DNA from: Ampullaceana balthica
Lineage: Eukaryota; Mollusca; Gastropoda; Lymnaeidae
Direction of reading: 5' to 3'
Assembly: GCA_944989445.1 (NCBI GenBank)
Contig: CALYLW010001006.1
Location: 107,124 to 171,123 of the forward strand
Length of the DNA: 64,000 nucleotides
In this document: piece by piece, positions 23,153-34,321 of the stretch
How the letters are laid out: every line of letters begins with the position of its first letter
Position numbering within the stretch: position 1 is the stretch's first letter
The notes under the pieces: model-generated
Seen by the model: only the letters and a program-made list of their open reading frames with translations
What the model was told of the DNA's origin: nothing
The model's database searches: none
Translations under genes and position numbers: made by a program

Positions 23153-24184
23153 ATGGATTACTACAAAGAATTCACTGCCATAGCTAAAGAGATCGGACTA
23201 AAGGTAAAAGAAATGAGAGATTTCATTGAAGAAAAAGTACAAACAGCTATTGCTGAAGAAAAAGAAAATCAAAGAATTGCTGAAGAAAAAGCAAGAATTC
23301 CTAAAGAAGAAGAAAAGCTAAGAAAAGCTGAAGAAATAGAAATAAAAAAGTGGCTGAAGAAAAAGAGAGGCAAAGACTCATAATTGAAAGATAAATTGAA
23401 CAACTTAAAATTGACAAGTTAAAACTACAACTTGATTTAGAGAGTAGAGGCCTCAATCCTGGTAATGAAACAAATAGAAGGTCAGCACCAAGGGATACTA
23501 TCAAAGTAAGGAAATATGATAGCCAGAAAGAAAAAATGTATGTTTATCAGGATTATTTCGAATCCATAATGGCTATGAAAGGCTATAACGAAGAAGATTG
23601 GCCAGCACAATTGATGACTCAACTAACTGGAGAAGCATTTAAAGCTTACAACAGTATAGCCAAAGAAGACAAAAGCATATATAAAAATGTCAAGAAGGAA
23701 CTTCTATGTTATTTTGGAAAGTCAGAAAATGATTATAGAAAAGAATTTCATGAAATGAGAAGCAAGATGGACAAAGATCCACAGATCATAGTGCATGAAG
23801 CACAAGTTAAACTAACAAAATGGCTGGAACTTACAGCAATAGATACAAGCAATCCAAAGGCCATACTAGACATGGTGTTAATTGACAATTTTTTAGAAAA
23901 TGCAACACCAACTCTATTCACATATTTAACTGATAAAAAAGTTCGTACTCAATCAGAGCTAACAAATGCATTACGAACATTCAAAGACTCTCATCCGAAT
24001 GTGGAAATGGATAAGAGACAAGATATATTTGCAGCAATACAAATTAAAAGTCAAGAAAAAAGGCAAGGTATGAGAAACCAGAGTTTGCCAAACCAAAGCA
24101 ACAGACAAACTATTTACTGGTACTGTAACAATCCAGGACATATGGCGAAGTAGTGTTACCACAATAAAGGGTGTCACCTAATGG
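23153..24184 (+). pseudogene. Broken gag of the LTR retrotransposon
   Basis: It starts at the ATG of MDYYKEFTAIAKE with an acidic/basic coiled coil (AEEKENQRIAEEKA). It shifts frame at an A-run near 23341-23349, meets a stop near 23392, then continues as an open frame. That frame holds a capsid-like region (DYFESIMAMKGYNEEDWPAQ, LTGEAFKAYNSI) in the style of Ty3/gypsy and SCAN-type gag. It ends in a CCHC zinc-knuckle remnant (WYCNNPGHMAK, stop, then CY), where the stop replaces the residue before the last cysteine and the first cysteine is Tyr. Not functional as written. Confidence 0.85.
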
Positions 24185-24224
24185 CAGTCCTATAAGAAAG
24201 AATGCAGAAGAAAAATCAAGATAA

Positions 24225-24824
24225 GATCACTTTGAAAACAAAGGTAGACAATCATGGAGAGAAAAATATAAACATAATTCAAGACATAGATATTATGATC
24301 AAGAAAGACAATCATGGAGAGAAAGAAATAATCAGAATTCCATATATAGAGATTATAATCAAAGCAGAAGATCATGGAGAGGCAGATATAGTTTTGATTC
24401 CAGAAAAAGAAATTATGATCAACCATGGAGAAAGAATGAAAACCAAGACATGAATGTTAGAAAAATAATAAAGTTAAATCGAGGACAGATGGAAACTGGT
24501 GTCACTATAGCCACTATTAAAAATCAAATATATGGTAAAAGGGATGAAGACCATAGTAGCAGAGATAAAGATGGTACTAGTGAATCTGAAACCATTTGTG
24601 TGAAATCATCTGAATTAGGAAGAACAATTGGTTGTGTATTAAGCAAAATCAAAGACACAGATACAGACAATATTTTTCAGATAAAAGTTTTTGATAGTGA
24701 CTCATCTGGTCGAAATTCTATTGAACTATCAGGAAGCAAAAATGACATCTCAAAAGCTAAGCAACTTATTCAAGATGCTGGAATTGAAATTGTGAATGGA
24801 CATAATCGAAGTCATGGTTGGTGA
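24225..24824 (+). CDS. KH-domain reading frame carried by the retrotransposon
   Basis: An open frame of about 199 codons with no ATG near its start; the first ATG is at 24450. The first 75 codons are rich in Arg, Tyr, Ser and Trp with repeated SWRE/SWRG motifs (RQSWRER, RRSWRGRYSFDSRKR). The second half reads ICVKSSELGRTIG, SKIKDTDTDNIF, IKVFDSDSSGR and IELSGSKNDISKAKQLI, the order and spacing of a type I KH domain. It most resembles the N-terminal KH of DDX43-like helicases, which also follows an Arg-rich leader. The GxxG loop reads GCVL, so the RNA-binding loop is altered. It is in a different frame from gag and ends before the RNase H scrap. It may be host sequence captured as cDNA, or an unusual gag-like accessory; capture is my inference. 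Confidence 0.65.
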   Translation, partial: DHFENKGRQSWREKYKHNSRHRYYDQERQSWRERNNQNSIYRDYNQSRRSWRGRYSFDSRKRNYDQPWRKNENQDMNVRKIIKLNRGQMETGVTIATIKNQIYGKRDEDHSSRDKDGTSESETICVKSSELGRTIGCVLSKIKDTDTDNIFQIKVFDSDSSGRNSIELSGSKNDISKAKQLIQDAGIEIVNGHNRSHGW

Positions 24825-24959
24825 ATTATTGAACATTTAATAGTCTGAAGAAACATTCAAAGCCCAGCGATTTGAATTCATACTCGTCAACTGAAGAATG
24901 GGGGGGGGGAGGTAGGGGGATTCATACTCGTCAACTGAAGAATGACTATCTTTGAACTA

Positions 24960-25060
24960 GGCTATGCTATTAGCCGACTACAAATTTGACATTAAACCTG
25001 TGAAGGGAAAGGACAATGTGGTTGCAGACATATTGAGTAGAATGACAATAAATAAAGACA
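24960..25060 (+). pseudogene. RNase H tail of Ty3/gypsy pol
   Basis: Reads AMLLADYKFDIKPVKGKDNV then VADILSRM, the conserved end of the gypsy RNase H domain (KGKDNVVADALSR type). It follows the KH frame after about 130 bp containing a G-run and a duplicated ATTCATACTCGTCAACTGAA. This shows that most of pol was deleted. Confidence 0.85.
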
Positions 25061-25532
25061 TTCTGTGAATTCCTAAGTGATAAAACCAGAGACTGTATTT
25101 AAAAGACATTCTGTGAATTCCTAAATGATAAAATCAGAGACTGTATTAATATTAGTCTGTGAATTCCTAAATGATACAACCAGAGACTGTAATTATATTA
25201 ATATTTTATTCGTTGAACAATGGATAAGGAACAGTGTTTAAATTTCACTGGATTATTAGTTAATTTTATAATATTGATTGTTATAAGTATTTTAGTTACA
25301 CAAAATTACAGATGTGTTTAAAATTCCATTTTCAATTTTTCAGCACATGTAGACGGTTACAGTCCTACATATTTTTTCTTATTGATTTTATGTCCAGATG
25401 TTGTATGTAAGGCAATGAATGTTCATTGATGATAAATATTTGAAATTTGAATATAGATATAGATTAGTTTGATTTTATGAAGACCAAAAATGTTGTATTT
25501 CATAAACATTTTTTTTGAATGATGGGGGTGAA

Positions 25533-25868
25533 TGTCACATGTGAATGTCACGGCTGTGTCATGAGTGAATTGCGTGATCAGATGAAGGAGAGGTCACGTG
25601 AGTAAAAAACGCGGGAAGAAAGGAGCCTTCCCATTGGCTGAGAAGGTTGGGCGATCAGTTGTCAGAGAACTTCCGTGAGGGAAGGAGGGAATGTGTGTGC
25701 TTGAGAATTCCACGTTGTATAACCTCAAATGATTCTTGTACAAAGTATACATATTAAAGTTGTTTTGTTGAAACAAGTTCTTCAGTGGATTATTGTGTAC
25801 AAGATTATGTATTGAGAGAACGCCTACAAGAGAGTAACATATAAAATAAAAACACAACCATAGTTATA
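25533..25868 (+). mobile_element. 3' LTR, 336 bp
   Basis: Same length and sequence as the 5' LTR apart from about nine substitutions. It ends TTATA instead of TTACA and is followed by the target duplicate GTGTG (25869-25873). Confidence 0.95.
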
Positions 25869-26230
25869 GTGTGTGTGGGGGGAGGGTGGGGGGAGGTAGG
25901 GTCTCTGGAAAGACCGCGGTGTTGGGGGAGATAGGGTCTCTTGACAGACCACGGTTAAGGGAGGTAGAGACTCTGGACAGACCGGGGTTGGTAATGTGGT
26001 TATAACTATAAAGTATAGTATTTTCGACGTGATACACATGTATGGCCGGTCGAGACGGCGAGTCTCTCGACAAACTGCGGTAGGGTCTAGCGACAGACGG
26101 TGGTGTTGGGGGGGGGAGGGAGGTATGGTCTCTAGAAAGACCGCGGTGTGTGTGGGGGGGAGGTAGGGTCTCTTGACAGACAGCAGTGTAGGTCTCTGAA
26201 CAGACGGGGTTGGGTAATGTAGTGATGTCC
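25869..26230. repeat. G-rich degenerate tandem repeat
   Basis: Irregular repeats around GGTAGGGTCTCTGGAAAGAC and CGCGGTGTTGGGGG, part of the Helitron-like element. Complementary-strand open frames are artefacts. Confidence 0.7.
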
Positions 26231-26325
26231 TTCCATGAACTTCACAGGTCACCCTACTCTTATTCCCGTCCTTGGACGGGCTTTGTAACTAGTATATATC
26301 TATATCTATCTATATATATATATAT

Positions 26326-26772
26326 TAGGGCTGCGGAAATTAACGATTAAGTAATCGATTCATCGTTAAAAATTTGAATCGATAAAAATTAATGTGATTG
26401 ATTAAAATTCAAATAAAATGTAAGAAAATATTTCAAATAATTTTTTTCCAAATTTTTTTAAATTAATAATTTATATTTTTGTTACATACTTTTCTCTCGT
26501 ATTATTATTATTTATTTAGACGTGCATATGTAAACAAGAAAGGTTTTTCTTCCTTTATTCTTGCATAGCAGAACGAATTTGCTTGGTTACGTCACAAAAT
26601 TTGAGTGCCATGGAATTACCGCGACTTTACCGATTTCGCGAAATAATAAATCACAACTTAACGGGTTATATATATGCGATATAAAAATATAATTAATCGA
26701 AATTAATAGATTAGTCAATTAAATATTTCCTGGTTAATCCACACATATTTTAAAAAATCAGTACCAGCCCAA
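26326..26772. mobile_element. TAGGGCTG-type hAT-like MITE
   Basis: Left end TAGGGCTGCGGAAATTAACG, right end (reverse complement) TTGGGCTGGTACTG, with interior runs of TTAATCGATT-like palindromes. It lies in a (TA)n target, so the exact 8-bp duplication cannot be placed. Confidence 0.65.
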
Positions 26773-26786
26773 ATATATATATATAT

Positions 26787-27320
26787 TAGGGCTGTTAACG
26801 ATTAATTTAAATTTAATCGTTAACTTTTTTGAAAAATTAACGATTAATTAATCGTTAATTCCGATTAAAGCAAAAAAATTAAAACGTATGATGTGATAAG
26901 TAACACTTATTAAACGTTCTTGTTGAAAATCTAAATAACACTAAAATGTCTCTTTCATATGTCATCTTTTAACCAACTACGCAAAAAGACAAGTGTGTTG
27001 ACATTATTTGGTTCAAGTGATGAGCGGGTCTAATTGACAATATAACCAGTCGAGCTGAACAATCATTCACATGGAACTGAGGTAACTGGTATGCACAAAA
27101 CGGTCTTGGCAAGGAATGACAATATCGGATATCGGTGTTCATTAAGTTTCCACCATTGTAGAGGGTTAAGGGATTCATGAACTTTCACCGCCATTTTGTA
27201 ATTCATCAGAAGAGCTGTCATCATTTTCTGTCTCTGCCATTAGCTTAATACGCTTTTCATTTGGTTTTATAAGTAGGCAAAGTGTTAAAACCATGGTAAG
27301 CAAACGATTAATCACAATGG
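26787..27320. mobile_element. Second TAGGGCTG-type element, right end uncertain
   Basis: Starts TAGGGCTGTTAACGATTAAT. A minus-strand [20 protein letters not shown] segment near 27245-27183 could be an N-terminal transposase scrap. The opposite terminus was not found. Confidence 0.45.
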
Positions 27321-27329
27321 ATACAATAA

Positions 27330-27790
27330 ATTTTATACATCAACGTTTTGAACATTCCCATCAGTCAATAGTTTAAATAGTGGTCACAATCACATTCACC
27401 ACACTAGTGAACCACCCAATCCTCACACCAAAAAAACACACAATTTCCACACTTTAAATCATACAATCCCCACCCACTGTTAAGACTTCAAAAGTTTACC
27501 AAGAACAAAAAATCAATGTGTTCTGGTTACAGAACCCTGTAGGCTAGTACCGGAATAACAGCTACTGGGGCTATTCATTTAGTCAAAAGGACATAATCAA
27601 GGTCAGAGCTAGAATCTATTCTATCTATTTTTTATATATTTTTTATAGTCCCATAACCTCGTGGTCGTTATAGCCTCGTAGTCGTAGGGGGTTCTAATGT
27701 TTCCACTAGAACATTCTCGGGCTTGATAGACCTGGCGGCGCCCATCCCTCTCCAGGTCAGCGGAGGACTTTCTTAGCGTAAGTCATTCAT
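27330..27790. other. Unassigned intergenic or intronic DNA
   Basis: Nothing recognised except a first, isolated copy of the 67-bp unit (27540-27610) that is tandemly repeated at 28233-28500. Confidence 0.5.
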
Positions 27791-27794
27791 CAAC

Positions 27795-27882
27795 ATTTTT
27801 ATAGTGGCTTTAACGTGGAATCGATCCCACGCCCCTCAGCTTGTGAGGCGAGCGCACTATTGACTTCGCTATCCAGCCGCCA
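27795..27882 (-). mobile_element. tRNA-like SINE head
   Basis: Minus strand reads GGCTGGATAGCGAAGTCAAT and the B-box-like GGGATCGATTCCACG. A related copy sits at 60912-60995. Stems are imperfect, so it is a SINE remnant rather than a tRNA gene. Confidence 0.6.
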
Positions 27883-27887
27883 TTCTA

Positions 27888-28232
27888 TCTAAAAATAATA
27901 ATAAAAGGGAATTTTATGTCCGTTCTGTCCGGTCCTCGATAGCGATTGGTCCCTCAAACACATATGACTCCTACAGCCAATAATATTGAACACGTTTACC
28001 CCACGCTTAAAACGAGTTATTTTTGGTGCAGTATTTCTTCCAATTCTTTATTTTGAGTTATGCGCGTTGGGATTTATAGTCAAAAGCTCTTTTTTTGGAG
28101 TTATTTATTTTAACTATAATGAATAATATTTTTGAAATGATACACATGTATGCCGGTCGAGACGGCTGTTGGAGGGGAGTTACATCATGCCACCGAACGG
28201 TGGCGGAACGTTCTTGGACGGGTTTTATTGCT
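27888..28232 (+). mobile_element. Helitron-like repeat, truncated copy
   Basis: Shares AATAAAAGG, TCGATAGCGATTGGTCCC, GCGCGTTGGGATTTATAG and TGATACACATGTATG with the 21.7-26.3 kb element. Its 3' hairpin is broken (only CTTGGACGGG remains) and no CTAG follows; instead it runs into a 67-bp tandem array. Confidence 0.65.
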
Positions 28233-28500
28233 CGTACCGGAATAAAAGCTACCGGGGCTATTGATTTAGCCAACAGGACATAATCAAGGTCAGAACTAGA
28301 ATACTGGAATAAAAGCTACTGCGGCTAATGATTTAGCCAACAGGACATAATCAAGGTCAGAACTAGAATACTGGAATAAAAGCTACTGCGGCTATTGATT
28401 TAGCCAACAGAACATAATCAAGGTCATAGCTAGAATACCAGAATAACATCTACTGCGGCTATTGATTTAGCCAACAGGACATAATCAAGGTCAGAGCTAA
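28233..28500. repeat. 67-bp tandem repeat, 4 copies
   Basis: AATAAAAGCTAC recurs at 28241, 28308 and 28375, giving a 67-bp period. The units include GATTTAGCCAACAGGACATA. Confidence 0.9.
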
Positions 28501-29021
28501 GAAAGTCCCACTGTCTTCAGCTCTTGTCACGCACCGTTGTTTATAAGTGTACATCTGGCGAACCCACTGGTGGATCCATGAAGACCCACCCCCCCCCCAA
28601 GACCGTAGTGGATATCATCGATTTATGCAAATAAACTACACCGCTTTGTTTTCTCTGGAATAGAGATTAGAGACGGATGTTGTGGTACCGTCACTAGACT
28701 GTGTCTCATCCTCCATACATCATGTTAGTCATCTTTAGACCAGTTGTCATATTTATTCCCCATTCAATCAGCTACACTCCACCGAGCTTCAGTCGACACC
28801 ACATTACGTTTGACCAGTGGTCCTTCAAGCTTTTGTTTTGATTTTATAAAGATGTACATTTCTTTGGGGTACGGTTCACATGCAGTGGCGTAGACAGAGG
28901 TAACAGAGACCACATTGGGCGCAGCGTTTCTCTTTTACTTTCTTTCTCTTTCATTTTTTAAAAAATATTATTTTTATCAATAGAAAAAAAGCGACATTAT
29001 AATAGGTAAATTGATAGGCGA
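28501..29021. other. Unassigned DNA
   Basis: One hAT-like terminus (CAGTGGCGTAGACAGAGG near 28883) without a visible partner; otherwise nothing recognised. Confidence 0.45.
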
Positions 29022-29660
29022 TCAGGACTGCCAACTATCAGGACTGCCCACTATCAGGACTGCCAACTATCAGGACTGCCAACTATCAGGACTGCCAACT
29101 ATCAGAACTGCCAACTATCAGAACTGCCAACTATCAGGACTGCCCACTATCAGGACTGCCAACTATCAGGACTGCCAACTATCAGGACTGCCAATTATCA
29201 GGACTGCCAACTATCAGGACTGCCAATTATCAGGACTGCCAACTATCAGGACTGCCAACTATCAGAACTGCCAACTATCAGAACTGCCAACTATCATGAC
29301 TGCCCACTATCAGGACTGACCACTATCAGGACTGCCAACTATCAGAACTGCCAACTATCAGAACTGTCAACTATCAGGACTGCCAACTATCAAAACTGTC
29401 AACTATCAGGACTGCCAACTATCAGGACTGCCCACTATCAGGACTGCCAACTATGAGAACTGCCAACTATCAGAAATGCCAACTATCAGGACTGCCAACT
29501 ATCAGGACTGCCCACTATCAGAACTGCCAACTATCAGGACTGCCAACTATCAGGACTGCAAACTATCAGGACTGCCAACTATCAGAACTGCCAACTATCA
29601 GAACTGCCAACCTTTAGCACTGCCAACTATCAGGACTGCCAACTATCAGGACTGCCAACT
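29022..29660. repeat. 16-bp minisatellite, about 40 copies
   Basis: Units AGGACTGCCAACTATC with AGAACTGCC and AGGACTGCCC variants. Confidence 0.96.
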
Positions 29661-30098
29661 ATTCTCATTTCATCGGAATTATGCAGACTATTTTACCCCT
29701 GATTGCGAAATTCCGACAAAACATTTAAAATTCCGATTAATCGACAATTAAAAATTTTCACGTTATAAAAAGCGGAAAATGGCAATAAAATATATAAATA
29801 AAATAAAAGTCGAAGTTGACAAGAAGTGGTTTATTTTGGATGATTCTACTTCCCTGCACTTCCGTGATCGACACGAACCACGATCTTTAAATCTTTCTTC
29901 GTTGGCCATTCGATTGTACATTTTTCCTTCTACCAGGCCAATAATTGTTCTTAATTAAGTGGATACATTAAAACAAAACCTGCTGAAAAAGCTTTTCCAG
30001 TGACTGAGCTTGAGAGTGATAGTGATAGTACTAAGACTGGCTTAATTAAACAAATATTTAAAAAAAACGCCATTTATCGTTTTAGAAACAGTATAAGT

Positions 30099-30673
30099 TT
30101 ATGGCGGATTAAAGGGGGGGGGGCTGAACGGGCTAAAGCCAGGGGACCCCGATAATTAGGGGCCCCCAAATTTAGTCTATTTTATAAGAAAGATGGACAA
30201 ATGTTTGCATGAATTCCTGAAAATATCATAAATTTAAAAAAATTAATTTAAAAAAAAACTGATTTTATAGGCTCACTAAGAGAAAATATTAAAGATTATT
30301 GTTTATATTTTTAAACTTCACTTTTTTCATCCGGGTCGTGAGGTAGAAAGTCGCCCTGCTGTGCAAGCGGTCACGCGATCGATTCCCGGCGTGGGCACTA
30401 ATATTGTTTTTAAATTGTGTTTTTACACTCAATATTAGGATACCGGCAAACAGTTATTTATTCGTATTCCATTTTTTCATGAATAATCTTTGGCTGGGAA
30501 GGCCGATCCCGTAGTACAGACAAAGTTTGTTAAAGGAACCTATGAACTATTTAGTTACAAGTTACAGTCTTATATTAGCTGCTAGCAATCATTTTATTTA
30601 AAGGGACGCTGGCTGGATAGGGCCCCAGTTTGAATTGCAGCCAGGGTCCCCGTGCAGTCTTAATCCGCCCCTG
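30099..30673. mobile_element. hAT MITE, 575 bp
   Basis: Ends TTATGGCGGATTAAAG and, as reverse complement, CAGGGGCGGATTAAG. Perfect 8-bp duplication GTATAAGT at 30091-30098 and 30674-30681. No coding capacity. It carries a tRNA-like insertion. Confidence 0.9.
30335..30410 (+). mobile_element. tRNA-like SINE fragment inside the MITE
   Basis: GGTCGTGAGGTAGAAAGTCG (A-box-like) and GCGATCGATTCCCGG (B-box-like), about 30 bp apart. It is too degenerate to assign an amino acid. Confidence 0.5.
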
Positions 30674-30681
30674 GTATAAGT

Positions 30682-31590
30682 ATTCTGAAAAAGACTCATT
30701 TAGAACATCTCCCTGTGGCGAAACATTGCAACCTGTGCCAGACCCAAATATAACAAGAAACGTATTTTAACGCGAAATTACAATAGCTGCTAAATTAGTA
30801 AAGAAAAAGTAGTGAATCTACAGTAGTTAACAAAAACTTTCTTGTAGGAAACGGAAACTGTGTTCCAGTTATGTGATCGAAAGCTTTATTAACCACCTTT
30901 CTTATTGGAAGAAATAAATATCTTTATAAATATCAACACGCATCTTTTAATGCAGGGTCAAACGAAAGTTAACAGAAAAATGACAATGAAATAAGGGCAA
31001 GATTTAAAGTTGATACCTATACACACTCTAACTACAAATTGGTTGTAATATTAACGTGTAACTAAAATCAATTGCAAATCGAACTTCAGTTGACCAAAGT
31101 ATTGTTTGACAAGTGCAAAAATGCCACTAGGTATGTGCTGGACTCTATTCATATGTAAAAATAGATATTCTGATTAAATATCTGTATGTAGTGTAAACAT
31201 TTCCTGCACTGTTTTCCTCATGTTCTCTTGTGTTCTGTAGACTCTTGACAGATAATGGAGGTAACTTTATCATTTATACATTATATTTATTTGGTATGTA
31301 GTTCTTAAACCAGCGCCCCGGGGTACCGCGAACCCGCGCGCGGTTCCCTATACAGATTTTGTTGTTCTTGACAGTTTAAACAGGTCTATCACAAGTGAGC
31401 TGTTCTTCTTGGTCTTGTTACGGTCCTTGTGTAAGTGGGGCAGGTGGTGTTGATGACTGGAATATTGAACCACCTCGAGTGGTACTAACCGTAGGTACGG
31501 CAACATTCACAGGTTCTTGTGTAAGAGATCTGAGTTAAACATCCCACCATTTGTACAGAAAATTCTATTTTTTACAGTGTTTTTTTTAAA
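30682..31590. other. Unassigned AT-rich DNA
   Basis: No supportable gene. A GC-rich CGCCCCGGGGTACCGCGAACC block near 31311 resembles hAT subterminal DNA but has no partner. Confidence 0.45.
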
Positions 31591-31591
31591 T

Positions 31592-32095
31592 CCTTTATAT
31601 TAACTCGTGGTGTCTGCGGCGGACCTTGCTTGCTTGCTTGTCGCCAAAACTTTTGATCGATTTTTAACCCACTTGCTCGCAAGATAGCGAGCTGAAATTT
31701 TGCAGGCAGTTTCGTACCGATGATAAAAACAATGTATCAAAATTTCAGATCGATCGCATGTACCGTAATTAAATTATTGATTTTTTAGATTATTTTATTT
31801 ATTCCTATGTATCATGCTATTTTTTGAGATAGAGCGTCGCGGTGCCTATTATATTGAACAACCGTTCTGTCGCGCAATAAGGTGCGTATTTTACTGACAA
31901 CACTTTTTATAAGCCTATTCCTGATCGGTGCGCATTATATTAAACACGTTTTACGACACAACTGCAATTTTGTATTTTTGGATGGTCATGCGCTGCGTGT
32001 TATAATGAACATTCTTTTAGTTACGTCTCATACGTAAAGGATTTATAGTAAAAAACTTGGTTTTTTACGGGTTGTTTTTATTAAAACCGATTTTA
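31592..32095 (+). mobile_element. Diverged AAATCCC-family element
   Basis: Ends AAATCCTTTATATTAACTCG and ACGTAAAGGATTTATAG. The hairpin core is kept (GCGAGCTGAAATTTTG paired with CAAAATTTCAGATCGATCGC) although the sequence between and around it differs. Confidence 0.75.
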
Positions 32096-32825
32096 AAATG
32101 TTTTTGCACATAAAGATGAGTTTCCCTATTGAACACCACAATAGAGGATCAGATCCCTTCGCCCCGTGATCGATCTACTCTCATCAAATCCACACTAAAC
32201 AACACCAGATGACATCTGATGACATCAGACAGAACCAGATGACATCTGTTGACGTCAGACAGAACCAGATGACGTCAGACAGAACTAGATACTAAACCAT
32301 TAAAATTAAACTAGACAGCATCAGAAAACTCTAGAGTCTCAGCTTACGTCACAATGTATTTGGTTCAGAGAAAAAGCAGATCGTAGAACGAGGTATCCAT
32401 GTCTGTCAATGACAGCTTGATGTTTTGAAAGGTTGGGTTCACATGTCTGTCAATGACAGCTTGATGTTTTGAAAGGTTGGGTTCACTCTGTTGATGGCAA
32501 TCGACTCCAGATTGTGACGCGCAGACCGGAACCAGTGCAATTTGTGAAGGCAGTATATCATGAAAGACTTCTACAAGTTCAATGCAGTTTCATAAACACC
32601 ATCTTCTTTTTAATTGGTCTATGAAGCTCGTAAAAACCTTATTAAAATTCTGAAGCCAGACAACAAGACATGTAGACCCAGTACAAGGCCATGGCGAGAA
32701 GAAATAGACGCTCCAAACAAAGAATTGAATCTATGCGATATACCCCATACTCCCACCCTATTCAATACCTAAAAGTATGAATATATATGTTTATTAAAGA
32801 ATTTATTTGTTATTAAACTGAAAAG
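32096..32825. repeat. Short direct repeats in unassigned DNA
   Basis: A few AACCAGATGACATCTGATGA-type units at 32205-32285 and a 55-bp duplication containing GTCTGTCAATGACAGCTTGA at 32398-32490. No gene seen. Confidence 0.7.
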
Positions 32826-33137
32826 TCTCTAGCACTGTTAAGACGGTCCCAGTAACGGTAATCTCTAGTCACTGTTAAGACGGTCCCAGTAACGGTAATC
32901 TCTAGGCACTGTTCAGACGGTCCCAGTAACGGTAATCTCTAGGCACTGTTAAGACGGTCCCAGTAACGGTAATCTCTAAACACTGTTAAGACGGTCCCAG
33001 TAAGTCAGTAACGGTAATCTCTAAACACTGTTAAGACGGTCCCAGTAACGGTAATCTCTAAACACTGATAAGACGGTCCCCGGAAGGGTAATATCTAGAC
33101 ACTGTTAAGACGGTCCCAGGAACGGTAATCTCTAGGC
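32826..33137. repeat. 37-bp minisatellite, 8 copies
   Basis: Units CACTGTTAAGACGGTCCCAG then TAACGGTAATCTCTAGG. One copy has a 7-bp internal duplication near 33000. Confidence 0.95.
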
Positions 33138-33139
33138 AC

Positions 33140-34320
33140 GTATTTCAAACCTTGTTTATATGTTGTACGCGTTTCGTTGAAGCCCTCGTGTTCTAATAAA
33201 ATAAGTCAATCTTAGACTTAGAAGGACACGCTATCACTCATTTATTGCAAATAATACATTTGTGAATGTGTCACTCCATTTCGCAGCTTGCAAGCCCGCG
33301 GTTTTAGCCCCTTGCCCAAAACAATAATTGATGCCTCGAATGATGGCGCGTCATCTGTTTCAAGTTGTAGAGAGAATCAATCTATCTTGACCACAGGTCA
33401 TTTCAGATAATACATGTGATTTTGAGTTTAGTTATGTTTGTATGTGTGACAACTATTTTTGTGCCAGTTCTTTAAATAGAACAAAAGGTGACAATTACCG
33501 TGTTTTTGATAAGCCGCTGATGTTTTGTACGCTATTTGTACAGAATAATTTTTGGTACGAACAAAGTTGTATTATGTACAAGAAGCTAACATTTTTTTAA
33601 CCTTGTGTTTGTAGTCATTCTTCAACGTCATCTGACATGCATATGGGAGTTTCTTTAGACACAAATCAATAATAGAAGATGTTTCTGAACTATTTTTAGC
33701 CCATAAGACCAAAATAAAGATCGAATGGTCCATAAGGAGTGGAATATGTGGGGACCAATTTTACCACGTGAGCATTGCCCTATTTAAAAACAAATGAGAT
33801 AAGACTTTAAATTCGCCCGAATAAAATCAGTTGAAAAGTTAGGGACATCATGAAAAAGATTTAACTATGGAAATTTTCTTGAAGATTCGAGATCTGCGCC
33901 TAATATACTAAAACGAAAATAAACTTGTATTCTGATCAATAACTTTAGAAAATCTTTTAATTGTTCCCATTAAAACGGGTGCAAATTTAACGGAGATATT
34001 GCACGCACGCACACACACACACACTGACACGAATGACCAATTTCCGCCTATAACTTGTGAGCTGCGCACGGTGTTGTGTTTGGTGGTTGTGTTAGTGTTA
34101 TTAGTTAGTCGGTGCGATAGCGTGCAAAAATGGAGTTGTTTTTGTTGACGTCATGAGAATGTGTGTAAAAGGTTAGAGAGTGTTGAGTAGCATATAGTGT
34201 GTTGTTGAAAAGGGGCTCGCCATTAAAGTTTGTTTCCGTTAGCAGTGTTCAGTCATTTTCTTGTATAAAGGAGTTTATGAATCTGGGAGCAAGCGGTCTA
34301 GGTATAAATTATAAAGACGC
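33140..34320. other. Unassigned AT-rich DNA
   Basis: No recognisable coding or repeat structure except a short (CA)n at 34005-34024. Confidence 0.45.
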
Positions 34321-34321
34321 T

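Larger units (their letters stand above)
21949..25868 (+). mobile_element. Ty3/gypsy-type LTR retrotransposon, internally deleted
   Basis: 3920 bp, two 336-bp LTRs, perfect 5-bp target duplication GTGTG, primer binding site at 22286, purine-rich tract (GATGGGGGTGAA) just before the 3' LTR. Internal order: long untranslated leader, broken gag with zinc knuckle remnant, Arg/Tyr-rich plus KH-domain frame, then a short RNase H tail. Protease, reverse transcriptase and integrase are absent. By eye the LTRs differ at about nine positions, so insertion is fairly recent. It inserted inside a Helitron-like element. Confidence 0.93.
21690..26292 (+). mobile_element. Helitron-like element split by an LTR retrotransposon
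   Basis: The left part (about 21690-21948) matches 27888-28130 (GCGATTGGTCCCTCAAAC, GGTGCAGT..TTT, GCGCGTTGGGATTT). The right part (25874-26292) includes TGATACACATGTATGGCCGG, also present at 28139. It ends with a perfect 7-bp stem hairpin CCCGTCCTTGGACGGG (26265-26280), 8 nt, then CTAG followed by T, which fits the Helitron 3' terminus rule (hairpin then CTRR, inserted before T). The 5' end is obscured by a (TA)n run, so the left boundary is approximate. Confidence 0.68.

Noticed and set aside
26969..27178. 69-codon minus-strand frame as a host exon
   Set aside because: Lies within a TAGGGCTG-type repeat; no matching splice phase or domain.
29022..29660. CRISPR-like array (regular short repeats)
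   Set aside because: Direct head-to-tail repeats with no spacers, in a eukaryotic genome; likewise for the other arrays.
31311..31365. GC-rich hAT-like terminus
   Set aside because: No partner inverted repeat or target duplication could be found.
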